Notes under the pieces: model-generated
Told to the model about the DNA's origin: nothing
The model's database searches: none
What the model saw: the letters and a program-made list of their open reading frames with translations, nothing else
Position numbers and translations under genes: made by a program
Assembly (NCBI GenBank): GCA_039654915.1
Contig: CM077600.1
Coordinates: forward strand, 39,974,492-40,038,491
Source: Aquilaria yunnanensis
Lineage: Eukaryota; Streptophyta; Magnoliopsida; Malvales; Thymelaeaceae
DNA length: 64,000 nucleotides
Direction: 5' to 3'
Shown here: one piece after another, positions 41,568 through 53,185 of the stretch
Layout: each line of letters starts with the position of its first letter
How positions within the stretch are numbered: position 1 is the first letter of the stretch

Positions 41568-42116
41568 CTATGAGTCGAGGATTTGCTTCCCATCCAGTTT
41601 TCTTACAAGCTGGCAAATAGGGTCGTTTAACGTCAGATTCCCGGGACTGTATCGTTCTCGTTCTTCATGAAAAATGCTCCATAAATCGAGAAGTTCACGT
41701 TGCACGGATCCACAAGAATGCGTCTCAAGAGTCAATTGGATATCATCCAATGAGTCCTTACTCAGGCCATTCTTAATGAATCGTATTTTATCTTCTCGAT
41801 TATCAGAGATCATCCCTAAAGAACGACATTTAGTATTACAGGTCCAGCGTCCGCATTTATAACAGACGCCTAGTCTCCTCGCTCTTCGCTTTTTGGCATA
41901 AGAGCTTTTGCCTACACCAGGCATGTGAGACACAAATGCCTCTGGGATTTCACCTGCCAGACGAACCTTAGCTTCAATTAACTACCGCACATCTTCAGGG
42001 ATTCATTTATGCATCAGAGCTCTTAATCGTTCACAGCGAACTTGGTAGATCTTTTTGAGGATGTTCATTGGGAGAGAAGGAAAATATTTTCGCAAGGCAG
42101 AAAAAGTAGGATCCAT
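41568..42116 (-). pseudogene. NABP1, disrupted by two stops (copy B)
   Basis: Homologous over its full length to NABP1 of A (3731-4279) and C (63283-63831). Codons 38 (GGA to TGA) and 45 (TGG to TAG) are stops, so only a late ATG at 41933 could give a 121-residue product; that would keep the basic region and the finger CYKCGRWTCNTKC. Confidence 0.82.
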
Positions 42117-42229
42117 TTTCTAGGAGAAAGTAAAAGAAATGAGGGAGGAAAGGATCAGTTATTATGGGCAACTGAGAGAACCGACTTGAGAGTCACGGAG
42201 TACCGTATCCGCCACTTAACCGGAAAAGT

Positions 42230-42935
42230 GGATCCTACTTTATTTTGATGTGAATGATATTTCTTATCTTTGATATTCCATCCAGCTGACGTCGATCGAG
42301 TCCTTGATTATTGAATCTTTTGTCCGCTTTTGACAAAGTTTCAACGACAATATTTCTTGATGTCTGCCTTATCTTTGACCACAGCTATCTCTTATCTTGG
42401 ATGCTGCTAAGCTGGCATCAATCCTGTCCTACCAGGTGTAGCCTCGATTATTGAATCAATTGCCAGGCTTTTGACAATATTGTCTATTTTATATATATAT
42501 ATTTTTTGATATCTGCCTTATCCTTGGCTATAGCTATCTCTTATCTTGGATACTACTAGCTGACGTCAATCCTGTCCTTCCAGGTGTAGTCTCGATTATT
42601 AAATCGATTGCCAGGCTTTTGACAATATTGTCTACTTTATATTTTTTTTATATCTGGCTTATCCTTGGCTATAGCTATCTCTTATCTTGGATACTACTAG
42701 CTGGCGTCAATCCTATCCTTCCAGGTGTATCCTCGATTATTAAATCGATTGCCAGGCTTTTGACAATATTGTCTACTTTATATTTTTTTTTTATATATGG
42801 CTTATCCTTGGCTATAGCTATCTCTTATCTTGGATACTACTAGCTGGCGTCAATCCTATCCTTCCAGGTGTATCCTCGATTATTGAATCGGTAGCCAAGC
42901 TTTTAACAATATTGTCTACCTTATCCTTGAATTCC
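42230..42935. repeat. ~145-bp tandem repeats (copy B, four or more units)
   Basis: Units with CTATAGCTATCTCTTATC, TTGGATACTACTAGCTGG and TTTTGACAATATTGTCTACT. Neighbouring units are almost identical, showing recent expansion relative to copies A and C. Confidence 0.88.
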
Positions 42936-43700
42936 TGATGCGGGTTGGTCCCGCGTATTAGCTGTGTATCCAGTGATAGACTGGTAAGAGCTGATGTCAT
43001 TGAGATCTCAGTTTATATTGCTGCAACGATGCCGTAGATGTGCTTCCCATTCGATCCCTGTTATGTAAAAGCCATGTATGTGTGATGTGAAATGCATGGA
43101 TGCAGATCATGCGTAACTAATTGTTTTTTTTTTTATATGGATCTAGTTCTTCATGTCTTTGCTTTATTAGATCCTCTTTGTGATTGCCTTCTTGGACTAT
43201 TATTGAATCTCTTTATGCTTCTCAGCTCTTGTTCGCTGCCTCAAAAGTCCAACTCTTTTCAAAGTCCGCTTTCTTTGACTTGTTCTTGAATTTTGGCCTC
43301 AATTTCTTTAATGTTCACTCGCCTCATACTTTATATCTCTTCAAATACTCATCCCTTGTCATGGATTTCATACTATCAAAGGCTTAACTTTCAATGTTTC
43401 ATTGTCCCTTTTCTTGTGGCCGTGTCGACACTTGTTTACCCCCATGTTACAGTCCGAATGATTGCTCTTCCTTAGACTCAGGTTCTGATCCATAAGACTT
43501 GCCCCCTTGTCTATTGAGCTTCTTTGTTGGCAGTACTCCTCTTACGCTTCGTAGAGACTACTTTGCCCCCCTGAATATGGTATTTATGTGGATAAAAGGT
43601 ATCACCTCGCCTTTAACAGAAGGTCGAGCATTTCTAGACCTTTGTGATGGCACTTGATCGTAAATTTCTCTTACAAGAATCATATCTTATTAAAGAAAGA
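42936..43700. other. Element spacer, no gene seen (copy B)
   Basis: Orthologous to 4861-5600 in copy A, without a consistent reading frame. Confidence 0.5.
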
Positions 43701-43706
43701 CTCAAG

Positions 43707-43898
43707 CTATCTCCTCACTTTTAAGTCTACATACATTAATGAATAATGGTTTGGCCTTAAAGAAAAACTTTCATCAATTTGCAAAGCTTGACAAAGTAAT
43801 TTACGGTCTTTGTTTTCAATTAAAATATCCTGCCATTCTTCCCTTTCCAACTCGAAGACATAAACTGTGCAAGGCAATAAGGTATAAACATGATTCGC
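43707..43898 (-). other. Conserved open frame without ATG (copy B)
   Basis: Orthologue of 5601-5792. The codon that is GTG in A and C is GCG here, yet the frame (WQDILIENKDRKLLC) stays open to the same stop region. Confidence 0.35.
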
Positions 43899-43899
43899 A

Positions 43900-44345
43900 A
43901 GGATAGCCTTTTAGCTGAATGAGGATGATATCGAGAGGTAACTGTTAGGCGTGAGGAAAATTAAGTTTGAATGTTTTTTTTTTTTTGTAGCAGTCTTTTA
44001 GCTGAATGAGAATAATATTAAGAGGTAAATATTAGGTCTGAGTAAAGTTAAGTTTGAGTGGTATGAAAGAAAGGTATTTTAATACTACTCGTGAGTAGTA
44101 TTAAATAAGGTAGAAACATGATTCACAATGATAGTCTTTTAACTGAATGAGGATGTTAGGTCTGAGGAAAGTTAAATTTAAGTGGTGTGAAAGAAGGTCT
44201 TTTAATACTACTCGTGAGCAGTATTAAATAAGGTAGAAACATATTTGACAATGATAGTCTTTTAACTGAATGAGGATGATAAGTCTGAGAAAAGTTAAGT
44301 TTAAGTGGTTTGAAAGAAGGGTCTTTTAATACTACTCGTGAGCAA
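43900..44345. repeat. ~120-bp tandem repeats (copy B)
   Basis: Same family as 5793-6245, with AATACTACTCGTGAGCAGTA in each unit. Confidence 0.85.
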
Positions 44346-45040
44346 ATTTGATTATGGTGAAAAACTCAATAGTGATGACCTCAAACTTGCCACTCTTTCC
44401 AGAAAGTTAAACCTCATCTGTTGCCCCCCAACTATCGTGGTCTTTATGTATGCTTGGCTTGAGGGTTGCTTTTGTCTTCTAAACCGCCTTTGCAGGTTTT
44501 CAGTCTAGAATCCATAGCTCACTTTTTTGTTTTCTTTCTTTTGCTCTAACTTGAGCCCTTTTTCTTTTTTTTTTCTTTTTTTTTTTTCTTTGTTTCCTTT
44601 TTTTGTTTTTTTTTTGTTTTTTTTTTTTTGTGTGAGCTATGATGATGGCATACTTGATAACTCTCTTGAAGTGAGATGACTTAAGTGACCTTGCATGCTC
44701 GTGCTTGTTCTCAGTCTCTTTTTGGTTTTGAATTTTCCCTTGTTGCTTTTTTTTTTTTATGGAAGGGATGAACTTCTCTTCTTTTTGGAGTTTGTGTTGC
44801 GGAGAACAGAGAACCTTTTCTTATGTTGAGCATTAAGAAGGGTTTGGGAGGTCATTAAAGCCATTTAATATGAGAGCTACCTTCTTTGGAAGCTAACTCA
44901 GACTTCTTGCAAGGATGTCGATAACCACTGTGAATTCTTTTTTAGGGTTGAGGTGCAACATTTGAAATCCTTCTTACTAGATTTGGTAGCACTTTGAAGA
45001 TCATTACTATCAAATCTCCTTTAACTTTTATTTTCACCCA
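44346..45040. other. T-rich tract and single unit of the ~160-bp repeat (copy B)
   Basis: A T-rich run at 44520-44635 is followed by one to two CTTGAAGTGAGATGAC units. No gene. Confidence 0.6.
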
Positions 45041-45044
45041 CGAG

Positions 45045-45385
45045 TAGTATTGTTTACAAAGTAAAGTATGATAGCAATAATGGATAGTATAATGGAAAGG
45101 AGTGAGAGATAGATGTAAAAACGGAATTTTTGGTAAGAAGTGGTAGAATGTGTAGGTGTAATAATTGAATTTTTGGTAAAAATTGGTAGAATGTGTAGAA
45201 GTAATAATGGGATTAAAAAGTGGTAGAATGCACACGCAACATCTTTTTGTTAGAGAACAAAAAGAATTACCGGTTGTCAAAAAGTAAAGTGTGATGGCTA
45301 TAATGGATAGTATAATAGCAAAGAGTGTAAAAATGGAAAGTAGTAGAATGCACGCATCACATCTTTTTGTTGTACCAGAAAAAGA
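45045..45385. repeat. Minisatellite with GGTAGAATGTGTAG core (copy B)
   Basis: Orthologue of 7215-7570. Confidence 0.75.
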
Positions 45386-45609
45386 ATAGCAGGTGTCCAT
45401 TTAACAAAGACTACACCCTAGATTCTGGACTAAATCTAGGAGATTTTTACTATTAGATTACTTTTGCAAGCTTTCAAAGATGCAAGCTTAGTAAAAGGAT
45501 TCCCTGTTATTCAAAAGTGTGTGCGAACTGTTAGATCGGATCTGACTTAGAGTCCTTCCAAAATCAATGTAATTCCAGCTCAAAATCTTCACTTTCAATT
45601 ACCAATCAC

Positions 45610-45901
45610 ATCATGGCCTAGGAATTTAAACTCGACCAACTATTGGACCTTGAGTTTCAGTGCCACACAATTTTCAATTACATTTGGGATTTGGGTCACA
45701 CCAACTTGGAAGAGAAGGTCACTTGGCCTTTGCTACTATTGATATAGATGATAGCAGAATGCCTTCTTCAGCAAAGACTGTGATTAACTTTCCTTCAAAA
45801 ATGAATTTCATTTTTTGGTGTAATGAGGAGGGAATTGCTTCGGCCATATTTTCTATCTTGGACTCTATATCTATGAGACGTCCTTCGGTTTGTTCTGCCA
45901 T
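45610..45901 (-). pseudogene. gag: Internally deleted gag with a scrap of downstream gag-protease coding (copy B)
   Basis: Starts like the other gags (MAEQTEGRLIDIESKIENMA), then after about 20 residues jumps to IPSSLHQKMKFIFEGKLITV, followed by EEGILLSSI. That second part matches nothing in the gags of A or C but looks like the plant gypsy gag-protease region downstream of the catalytic site. After a stop and frame slip the sequence rejoins the common 3' end near GATGTGATTGGTAATTGA. Copy B thus retains different ancestral gag-pol sequence and lost pol by a different deletion. It makes no functional Gag. Confidence 0.7.
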
Positions 45902-46389
45902 TAGTCTTGTTTGGAGCCGAGTTGAATATCGGTGTTGAGATCCAATTTTACCCCTTTAAAGTAAGATTCATTTTATTAACTTCTACGTGTATGTGATTGA
46001 TGCAATGGATGCATGCATGCAATGAGTGAGTTTGATTATCCATTATCATGGAACTTAAGACTTCTAGTTGTCATTATAAAGACCAAAAAGTTAGCATAAT
46101 TTGATGCGTGGTTTTAATGCATGAAGAATAATTGCACAGAACGGAAGTATAACAAAAGAAAAATAAGGTTATTAACAAGTTAAATAGTAATTAACAATTC
46201 ATGAAGTATTATGGATAAACAAGTTAAAACCATACGAAGAAAAGTGTATAGTAACAACACAGCATAATAAGGATATGCTTATGGTGTTGGTAAAAATGGT
46301 AGAAATTCTATGGTCAGTTCTATGGTTAAGTGGGGAGTTCTATATGCATAAGGTGGCTTATCAAAAAGGCAAGGGATAGTTCCCGAATC

Positions 46390-46412
46390 CCGTCACTAAA
46401 TCATAGTGACGG
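46390..46412 (-). promoter_or_regulatory. Leader stem-loop (copy B)
   Basis: CCGTCACTA / TAGTGACGG stem identical to copies A and C. Confidence 0.45.
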
Positions 46413-46434
46413 CCCGATTCCTTACCCTCTAGGG

Positions 46435-46635
46435 TTAATGTAAGGAATGGATTAATTCGAGTCGTAGCTTTTCGTGGGCCCATGCAGAGACTAACCGTCT
46501 CAGAAGGCAATACACTACTTTGCTACTTTGAAACCGGTGAAGGCTTGGAGACCATGGCCTCACAAGGACAGCAACACCAATTCCGCTTAGAAAGAATCGT
46601 GTTTGATTTAAGGAAGCTCGGGTATAGAGTTTCAT
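46435..46635 (-). CDS. Conserved 66-codon leader ORF (copy B)
   Basis: Nearly identical to 10531-10731 (LRLELIHSLH at the end). Unknown function; may act as an upstream ORF. Confidence 0.3.
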   Translation of the reverse strand: MKLYTRASLNQTRFFLSGIGVAVLVRPWSPSLHRFQSSKVVYCLLRRLVSAWAHEKLRLELIHSLH

Positions 46636-46749
46636 TTTGTGAATGCATTATGCATGTTTATTTAAGTAAATATAATATATAAATCCACATAATAGTAAAG
46701 CAGAGTAAATCAAAACAAATCAACTTTAGGCTCGACTCACTAACCAGGG

Positions 46750-46768
46750 TCCCCAGCGGAGTCGCCAA
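46750..46768 (-). other. Primer-binding site (copy B)
   Basis: Minus strand TGGCGACTCCGCTGGGGAC, two bases from the 5' LTR end at 46771. Confidence 0.82.
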
Positions 46769-46770
46769 GC

Positions 46771-49547
46771 TGTGGCAACGTCGGGTTTTCGGGAGTCGCC
46801 ACCAATCAGTTTTCTTAGGTCGATTGGTCACCTTATAATTGGTCTGCGAGAGTTCGGGGATCGGGAGTGCGGTTACGCTAAAACAATATTGTTATAGCGC
46901 CCAAAATTGGCACCTTAGTTGATTTTAATTTTGTTTTGCTTTGCTTTTAAATAAATTTCAGTTAATTTTCAATCTAGAATTTTTAACTGAATTAATCGGA
47001 TGTGGATTTTTGGTAATTAATTTGTATAGAATTTTATACTTCCGAACCATGGACTCTGCCGAGTCATTTGGACACGGAAGATTTGATTCCGAACCATGGA
47101 CTCTGCCGAGTCACCCGGACACGGAATTTGACGAAATTTTAAATAACTTAATCCATATCGTAAATATGAATTTTTATCTTTGTGTTTATTTATATTCAAT
47201 TAAAAAAAAGTTTATATTTTCCAAACCGTAGATCCTGCCGGATCATCCGGATATGGAAATTAATAAAATTTAATTTAATTATTAAATTTTTATAGCATCA
47301 ATATTTTAAAGTCTACGGTTAACTAAAATAATTTGATCCATAATTTCTAAAATTTAGAGCAATTCTTTAGATAAAATTTTTTTATTGATATTAAAAAAAA
47401 TTAGAGTTTAATAAGAGATTAAAAATTTTAATAAATTATTATTTTTTTATAACGAAGAAAATATGTATAAGTTCAAAGCACATATATTTCTTTTTAATAA
47501 TATAACGTAAAAGAAAAATCCAACTCAAAATTAAAATAAAAAATTTTATTACTTATAATAAAAAATTATTTTAATGCTAGATTTATATAATTAAATTCCT
47601 GCAATAACATATGGTTCACGTAAAGGTAGAGTGAGCAAAACAAACAAATAAGAAAATAAAAATAAAATAAAATAAAAAAAATAATATATTAATAGACCAG
47701 ACATAGTGCAGCAAGATAATTAGTTACCAAAATTGGTTAATCACAATTTGTCCCATAATAATTAGATAAAATTACATTTTTACCCTCATATTTCAGAAAT
47801 ATAAACTTTACCTCTTTGCTTTTTAAGACAACTGATAGTAACTTTTTTAAAATTTTAATTTTAATGTTACGGTAGCTATATTTTTTAATTTCAATCAATT
47901 TTTAGTTAAGGGACATTTCAAATTATTAATTTTTTAATATGAAAACTACAGTATTATTGTTTATGTCAATTAACCAAAAATACCACAAAGATTGAAATTA
48001 ACTGAAAATAGATAATACAATCTAAATTAAAATTTTAGAGGTTGTTATCAAAATGTATTAAAAAGATTTAGCGGCAAACTATATATTTTTAAAATAAGAG
48101 GGGAGAAAATGTAATTTTACATAAAACCTTAAGAATAAATTGTAATTACTGCAATAAAATATGTACAAGAACGAAAAAAAAAAAATTATATAGATATTTA
48201 CAATTATAGCCTTATCAATATTTAGTTACTAAAAATCACATATGGAAAGATTTCACCACGCAGTTCTTTTGATGTATAAGTATATTGCAATGTACGTATG
48301 TAGATGGTCCATATTAGTATACAAGTATGTATGTTTCACAACAATATAAATATTTATTTATTTATTTATTTTGATATTCTGAATCATCCAAGTTTATAAA
48401 GAGAGATATTTTTTTTATTTATATCAATGCTGATATCATTCCAGTCATGCATTAAAACCATATAAAAATAATTCCGATTATTAGAGGATCGAAACAAACC
48501 AAGGATAAACAAAGAAAGGGCAAACAATAAATATAAACAAAAAAAAACCTTGCTGTCCATGCTTAATCTGCAAAGAAAACAACGATAGTGACTTGGATGG
48601 ATAAAATAAGAAAGATCAAGGATTAAACGAGGGTTTTACCCAAAAATAAATTTTGACTTCGGTCAACAAAAAAACGAAAACGCGTAAACGCGTCTGTGTT
48701 TTTTTTTCAGTCGTCTTCGTCTTCAACTTCGTTTCTGGGTTCGAATCCTCCGGCGTCGGGCGGCGTGGCGAGCTGGCTGGTGAGCGACGCGACGGCGAGG
48801 AGGGGGAAGACGGCGAGGCGGCGTGACGGTGAGGCGAGGAGACGGTGGTGTATCGGCAGGGGCTGGAGCGACGTCGGAGGGAGGGCTAGGCACGGTGGCT
48901 TGAGCGGCTGGACAAAGGAAGGAGGTGTGCACGATGGACTCGGAGCGACGCGACGGTGAGAGGTCGCGATGGAAGCGGGCGGCCAGAGATGGAGGCCTGG
49001 GTTTGAGAGGAGAGAGAGAGAGCCGAGAGCTGGGAGTCCGAGGGAGAGGAGAGAGAGCGAGGGCTGAGAGAGATAGAGGGAGTGGGAGAGCTCGTGATTC
49101 TTGAGAGAGAGAGAGGCCGGGAGCTGGGAGAGTTGAGGCGAGAGAGAGGTGAAGAGGAAGAGTAAGGGAGAGCTTCTGTTGGTGGTGAGAGAGCTAGATT
49201 CAAGGCCAGGGGAGAGAGGAGAGAGGGGTTAGCTTTTTTTTTGTGTATCCCAGAGAGTGAGATCGAGAGCAGATAAGAAGGGGGGAGAGAAGATTCTGGA
49301 GAGGGCGAGAAGAGAGAGACGTGTGGGAGTGAAAGAAGATTTTTTTTTTTTTTTTTTTAATTACATACATATAGATATTTATATATTATTTTTAACTAAC
49401 CTTAAAATGTCCCCATAAGCTATTTAATAATATTAATTAATTAATTAACAATAATAATTAATTTAATTAATTAATCTCTTTTTTTTTATAAATTAATAAT
49501 TTTATTTACTTTATTTTTTAAGAGTCGGACGAAATTGAGTGTCAACA
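46771..49547 (-). repeat. 5' LTR of copy B (2777 bp)
   Basis: Essentially identical to 32554-35326. The four-base length difference is in homopolymers (A run near 48174, T runs near 49340 and 49480). Confidence 0.93.
49374..49388 (-). promoter_or_regulatory. LTR promoter TATA-like box and CT-rich leader (copy B)
   Basis: Minus strand AATATATAAATAT is followed, in transcription order, by a T/C-rich stretch and the CT-repeat block 49350-48990, resembling the pyrimidine-rich leader of an ordinary plant gene. It replaces the CTATAAATAG promoter used by A and C. Confidence 0.45.
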
Positions 49548-50403
49548 AATAATAATAATAATTTTATCTTTATATATATAATTTATAAGAATTTTGGAGG
49601 CACCCCTAGCTCCTATTAGCTCTGCCCCTGGAAACAAGCAATTGTTGAGCTAGCCAGCAACTAAACAGGCAATTTAACATCGTTCCGTACTATTTATGTA
49701 TATGATATATACATATATATAATTAAAGACGGGTAATTCATTTTTTTTTTTTGGGTTTCTAATTTTAATTTGTAAATAAATTTTATATGCCCTGAAATTT
49801 AATTACTATTTATTTAAAAGCCGCCTGTTCTTTATTTTACTAATTTATGTGATTTAGTTACTGTCTTAGTTACTGCTGGGTCATCCAAATTAATTCAGTT
49901 AAAACCTTGGTGTAGAATATATAGTAATACTTCCTTTGTCTTAAATTTTTTGCTCTATTTAATCTTTTAACTTAAATTTGACTCAAATTTATTTATATTA
50001 TTATTTGATAAAAAAATTTAAAAAATTATATATAAAACCAATAATTGTAGTAGAATCTAAATATATATATTTTTTTAAAATAAATAATAACATAAATAAA
50101 TTTAAATTAAATTAATTTTAAAAACTGAAATGTAACAAAAAATTTCACATGGAGGTAGTATTTATCACTAGTGGCCGAATGCGTATTAACATTAGTAGCA
50201 AAGAATTTGGCACGAATGTTATTCTACTGTACGTATGTGTCTATATATATATATATATATCAATCACACACCTCTGCAACTCTTAATTTGTTGCCCATTA
50301 CCTGCAATGACAACTACTTCTTAAATTCTCCAGCTTCGTAATCCTCACTATCCTCTGCAACTCTTAATTTGTTGCATATCTGAAGACACATATATAAACC
50401 AAC
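49548..50403. other. Flank of copy B and promoter region of GASA gene 2
   Basis: Begins with the AATAA duplication and AAT repeats. A TA-rich stretch at 50241-50260 may serve as TATA. CCTCTGCAACTCTTAATTTG occurs twice (about 50271 and 50353) in the probable 5' UTR. Confidence 0.5.
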
Positions 50404-50717
50404 ATGGCTTGCATCAAATTCAAAACAAAACTCCTGCTGCTGCTAATCCTCTCCCTTTTCATATTATATGAGGTGCTTAATATTAACTCAGTCACCCCTT
50501 CCCTTTTTTCTTAATTTCTTTTAATTCCATTCAATTTATTAATTTCCCGTATTAATTTTATTAAATTATAGCTACCCATGTTTTATTATTATTAATTTTT
50601 TTTTTTTTTGTGAATTTTCAGCTGGAGATGCATAATGTTGAAGCACAGACAATAGGTTGGCGAACTCTTGATCGAGTATTTTCAAAGAATATAAATTAAT
50701 TATCCCATATGCAGCTA

Positions 50718-50768
<51 letters not shown>

Positions 50769-51004
50769 TATTTGAGTAAAACTCTATCTAATGCTGGTGG
50801 ACTTCCATGCATGAGCTAGCAGACTGTGCAGGGAAGTGCAACTACAGATGCAGCAAGGCGTCGAGGCATAAGATTTGCATAAGGGCCTGCAACACCTGCT
50901 GCCACCGCTGCAACTGCGTCCCTCCAGGCACCTCTGGCAACCGCGACGTCTGCCCTTGCTATGCCAACATGACCACCCACCACGGCCGCCTCAAGTGCCC
51001 TTAA
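50404..51004 (+). CDS. GASA/snakin-family secreted cysteine-rich peptide, gene 2
   Basis: Proposed join 50404-50472, 50622-50655, 50823-51004 (94 residues). Exon 1 is a signal peptide, MACIKFKTKLLLLLILSLF onward. Exon 2 (34 nt) encodes LEMHNVEAQTI. Exon 3 has the 12-cysteine GASA domain ending RDVCPCYANMTTHHGRLKCP. Introns are GT-AG, with donors GAG|GTGCTT and ATAG|GTTGGC and acceptors TTTTCAG and GCTAGCAG. Intron 2 contains a long TA microsatellite (50718-50764). The third exon is GC-rich relative to gene 1. Expected to be secreted to the apoplast and gibberellin-responsive as in the family. Its duplicate lies 30 kb upstream at 20146-20638. Confidence 0.88.
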
Positions 51005-51559
51005 TTAATTCCTACCCACCATGTATGACCTCTGTATAGGCTGCCTTGTGTTATCATATGGACGCATATATTCTCTGAGTGAAGATAAATAAGACTTATG
51101 CCTAAGTGACTACTATACATCTTTTTCTTTGTTTGTTTGTTTTTTTTCCTCCCGCTAGCTGTTTACTTTTCCTCCGTTCATCGTTCAAGAACAGAATATA
51201 TTTGATCACTTTGTGCACCTTTACTTATGTGCATTTGGATCTGGTTATGTTGCCAGAAACTACAAATCCACACTAGTCACGGGATATTGCAAATTTTGGT
51301 ATACGAAAGGAAAATATATGTTAATCGAGACACATTAATTAAAATCCGCAAAACCTATGGTTTGATATATACTGTACTAATTGGGAATAAAAACATGTTT
51401 GAAAGACTATGATAATAATCAAACTGTAGTGGGCAGGGTTAAAAATACAGCATGTCTTTGGTATAGCTAGTGGTGCTGGTAATATAAATGCAAGAATTTG
51501 ATGGTGCATGCCCTCATTTAGTGAATCACTTCAAGCTAAATTAATGTGGATAAGGTTCT
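51005..51559. other. 3' flank of GASA gene 2, no further gene
   Basis: 3' UTR and intergenic sequence; AAGATAAATAAGAC near 51080 may be a polyadenylation region. Confidence 0.5.
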
Positions 51560-52450
51560 TATCAAAAGAGTAGGAACATGGTATAGGAGCTGGAGGTCTC
51601 ATTAAAGATCATCTTGGTAAGGTTTTAGTAGCATTCAACAGGAACTTGAGCTTAACTCATACTCTAACTATTGAAACCTGCGCGCGGCGGGAAGGACTTG
51701 ATTAAGCTTGTCCACCAAGTTGCACTTAATTTGTTTTAACTTAAGTTAATTGACTTTAAAATGCTTTATTTTTATTTTTACATCTTTTTTACTTGAAAAT
51801 AATTTTAATTAAAATCCAATATTATGTAACTACAATAATCCATTAAAAATATAATTTTTGTAATTTTACTAAATTTTTATGAATTTTTCTAGTTTAATAC
51901 ATTAAAAAAGAAAAATTCATAAAAATTTAATAATATCATAAAAATTTACTTTCAAATAGATTATTACATCTACATAATATTAATTTTAAAATTAAATTGG
52001 TTTTAGAAAAAAAAATATAAAAGTAAAAATAAGTCAGTCCATTTAAGTTAAAACAAATTGATTCTTAAATACCTACTAGCTCTCAATGCAAAAAAAAAAA
52101 AAAAAGAGAGAGAGAGAGAGAGATGGATTCACAAATTATTGTTAATATGGTGAATTCATCTCTATTGAATTGTGTTAGACTAACTTTGAAGTGCATGTCA
52201 TTAAAGGTTCAAATGCAGATTAATAACATCCAGCATATTTTCAAGGAGGGGAACTAAGTTTGAGCAACAGATGTTTTGGCCAAGTGGGGGTTTATCTGTG
52301 GCCTACGTAAATCCGCAAATAGTTTCGACACAAATGCTAGTTTTCTCCCTAGGATTGATGGCAGCAGTATTATATGTGTAGACTGTCAAAACTTTTTCCG
52401 TTGTCTCTCCATTAATAATATTCTTTTGTTTGGTTGTGATGGTATTTTGT
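51560..52450 (+). mobile_element. LINE RNase H remnant split by an AT-rich insertion
   Basis: GAGGLIKDHLGKVLVAFNRN is readable at about 51588-51650 and DSQIIVNMVNSSLLNC, then HIFKEGN and DVLAKWG, at about 52124-52290: the beginning and end of an RNase H domain of plant L1 type. They are separated by about 420 bp (51700-52115) of unrelated AT-rich sequence ending in A and GA runs. Confidence 0.55.
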
Positions 52451-52464
52451 GAGCATGTTTTTTC

Positions 52465-53138
52465 TGTTGGAATTTAGTTATAAATAATGATTACTAAATT
52501 CTATAGACGCACTAAGATATACTTGTTTTACTACTGCTTGGTGTAATCACATCATATGTTAGTATACATGTACACCTTGACACATGGGATGATTATTTAA
52601 TAACTACCCCATAACTACTCATATTATGAAGGGATATGACCTTTAAATGAAAAGATATGTCTATCCCAACATATATGACCCTTGGGGAGGTAGTTATGCA
52701 CCATAACTACACTGGTTAATGAAATAACATGACTTTTAGTGAAGGGTCATGTTTTAGGCGAATTTAACAATCTTTAGAAGGTGGTTATGACCTTGATTTA
52801 AGGAGACACAACTCTTAGAAGAGTTGTGACTCTATGGCCGAACCAACACATCTTTTCTAAGGGTAGTTATTGCCTTATTTTAAGGGAAGAAGTTATGGGT
52901 GGATAAAGGCACCTTTTGACAAAGTAGTACAACATTTTATGAAGAGTTGTAACTCTTTTATGAAGGGTTATGACCCTTCATAAGTGCCAATTCATTCTCT
53001 ATAAATAGAGAGCAATAGAATTGTGCAAGGTGAAGTTGTGAACACAATTTCTGGAGGCTCTACTTATTCTATTTCGTCATACACGCTTCTCTATCACAAT
53101 AAAGAGAATTATGGTAGAGTATTGGGTGTGAACCAACA
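52465..53138 (+). mobile_element. Candidate solo LTR (674 bp)
   Basis: Ends are inverted TGTTGG...CCAACA. It has a TATA box CTATAAATAGAG at 53000-53011 and AATAAAG near 53099, spaced as in a plant LTR, plus internal imperfect repeats of a GTTATGACC[CT]T type. No matching target duplication was seen, so the ends may be off. Confidence 0.45.
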
Positions 53139-53185
53139 TATTTAATTACTTTTATTTCTAAGTTAATTAAATATCTGATCTTAAG

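Larger units (their letters stand above)
32554..49547 (-). mobile_element. Copy B, complete cargo-carrying LTR retrotransposon (16,994 bp)
   Basis: A full unit on the minus strand: 5' LTR 46771-49547, primer-binding site 46750-46768, leader, deleted gag (45901 to about 45610), repeat blocks, NABP1 (broken), NABP2, NABP3, LOG, two satellite families, polypurine tract 35327-35340, 3' LTR 32554-35326. The two LTRs differ by only two substitutions that I found (one near 34577/48795, one near 34711/48930) plus homopolymer lengths. AATAA flanks both ends. This is a very recent insertion, so the cargo order is what was mobilised and not a later rearrangement. No pol is present. Confidence 0.93.
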
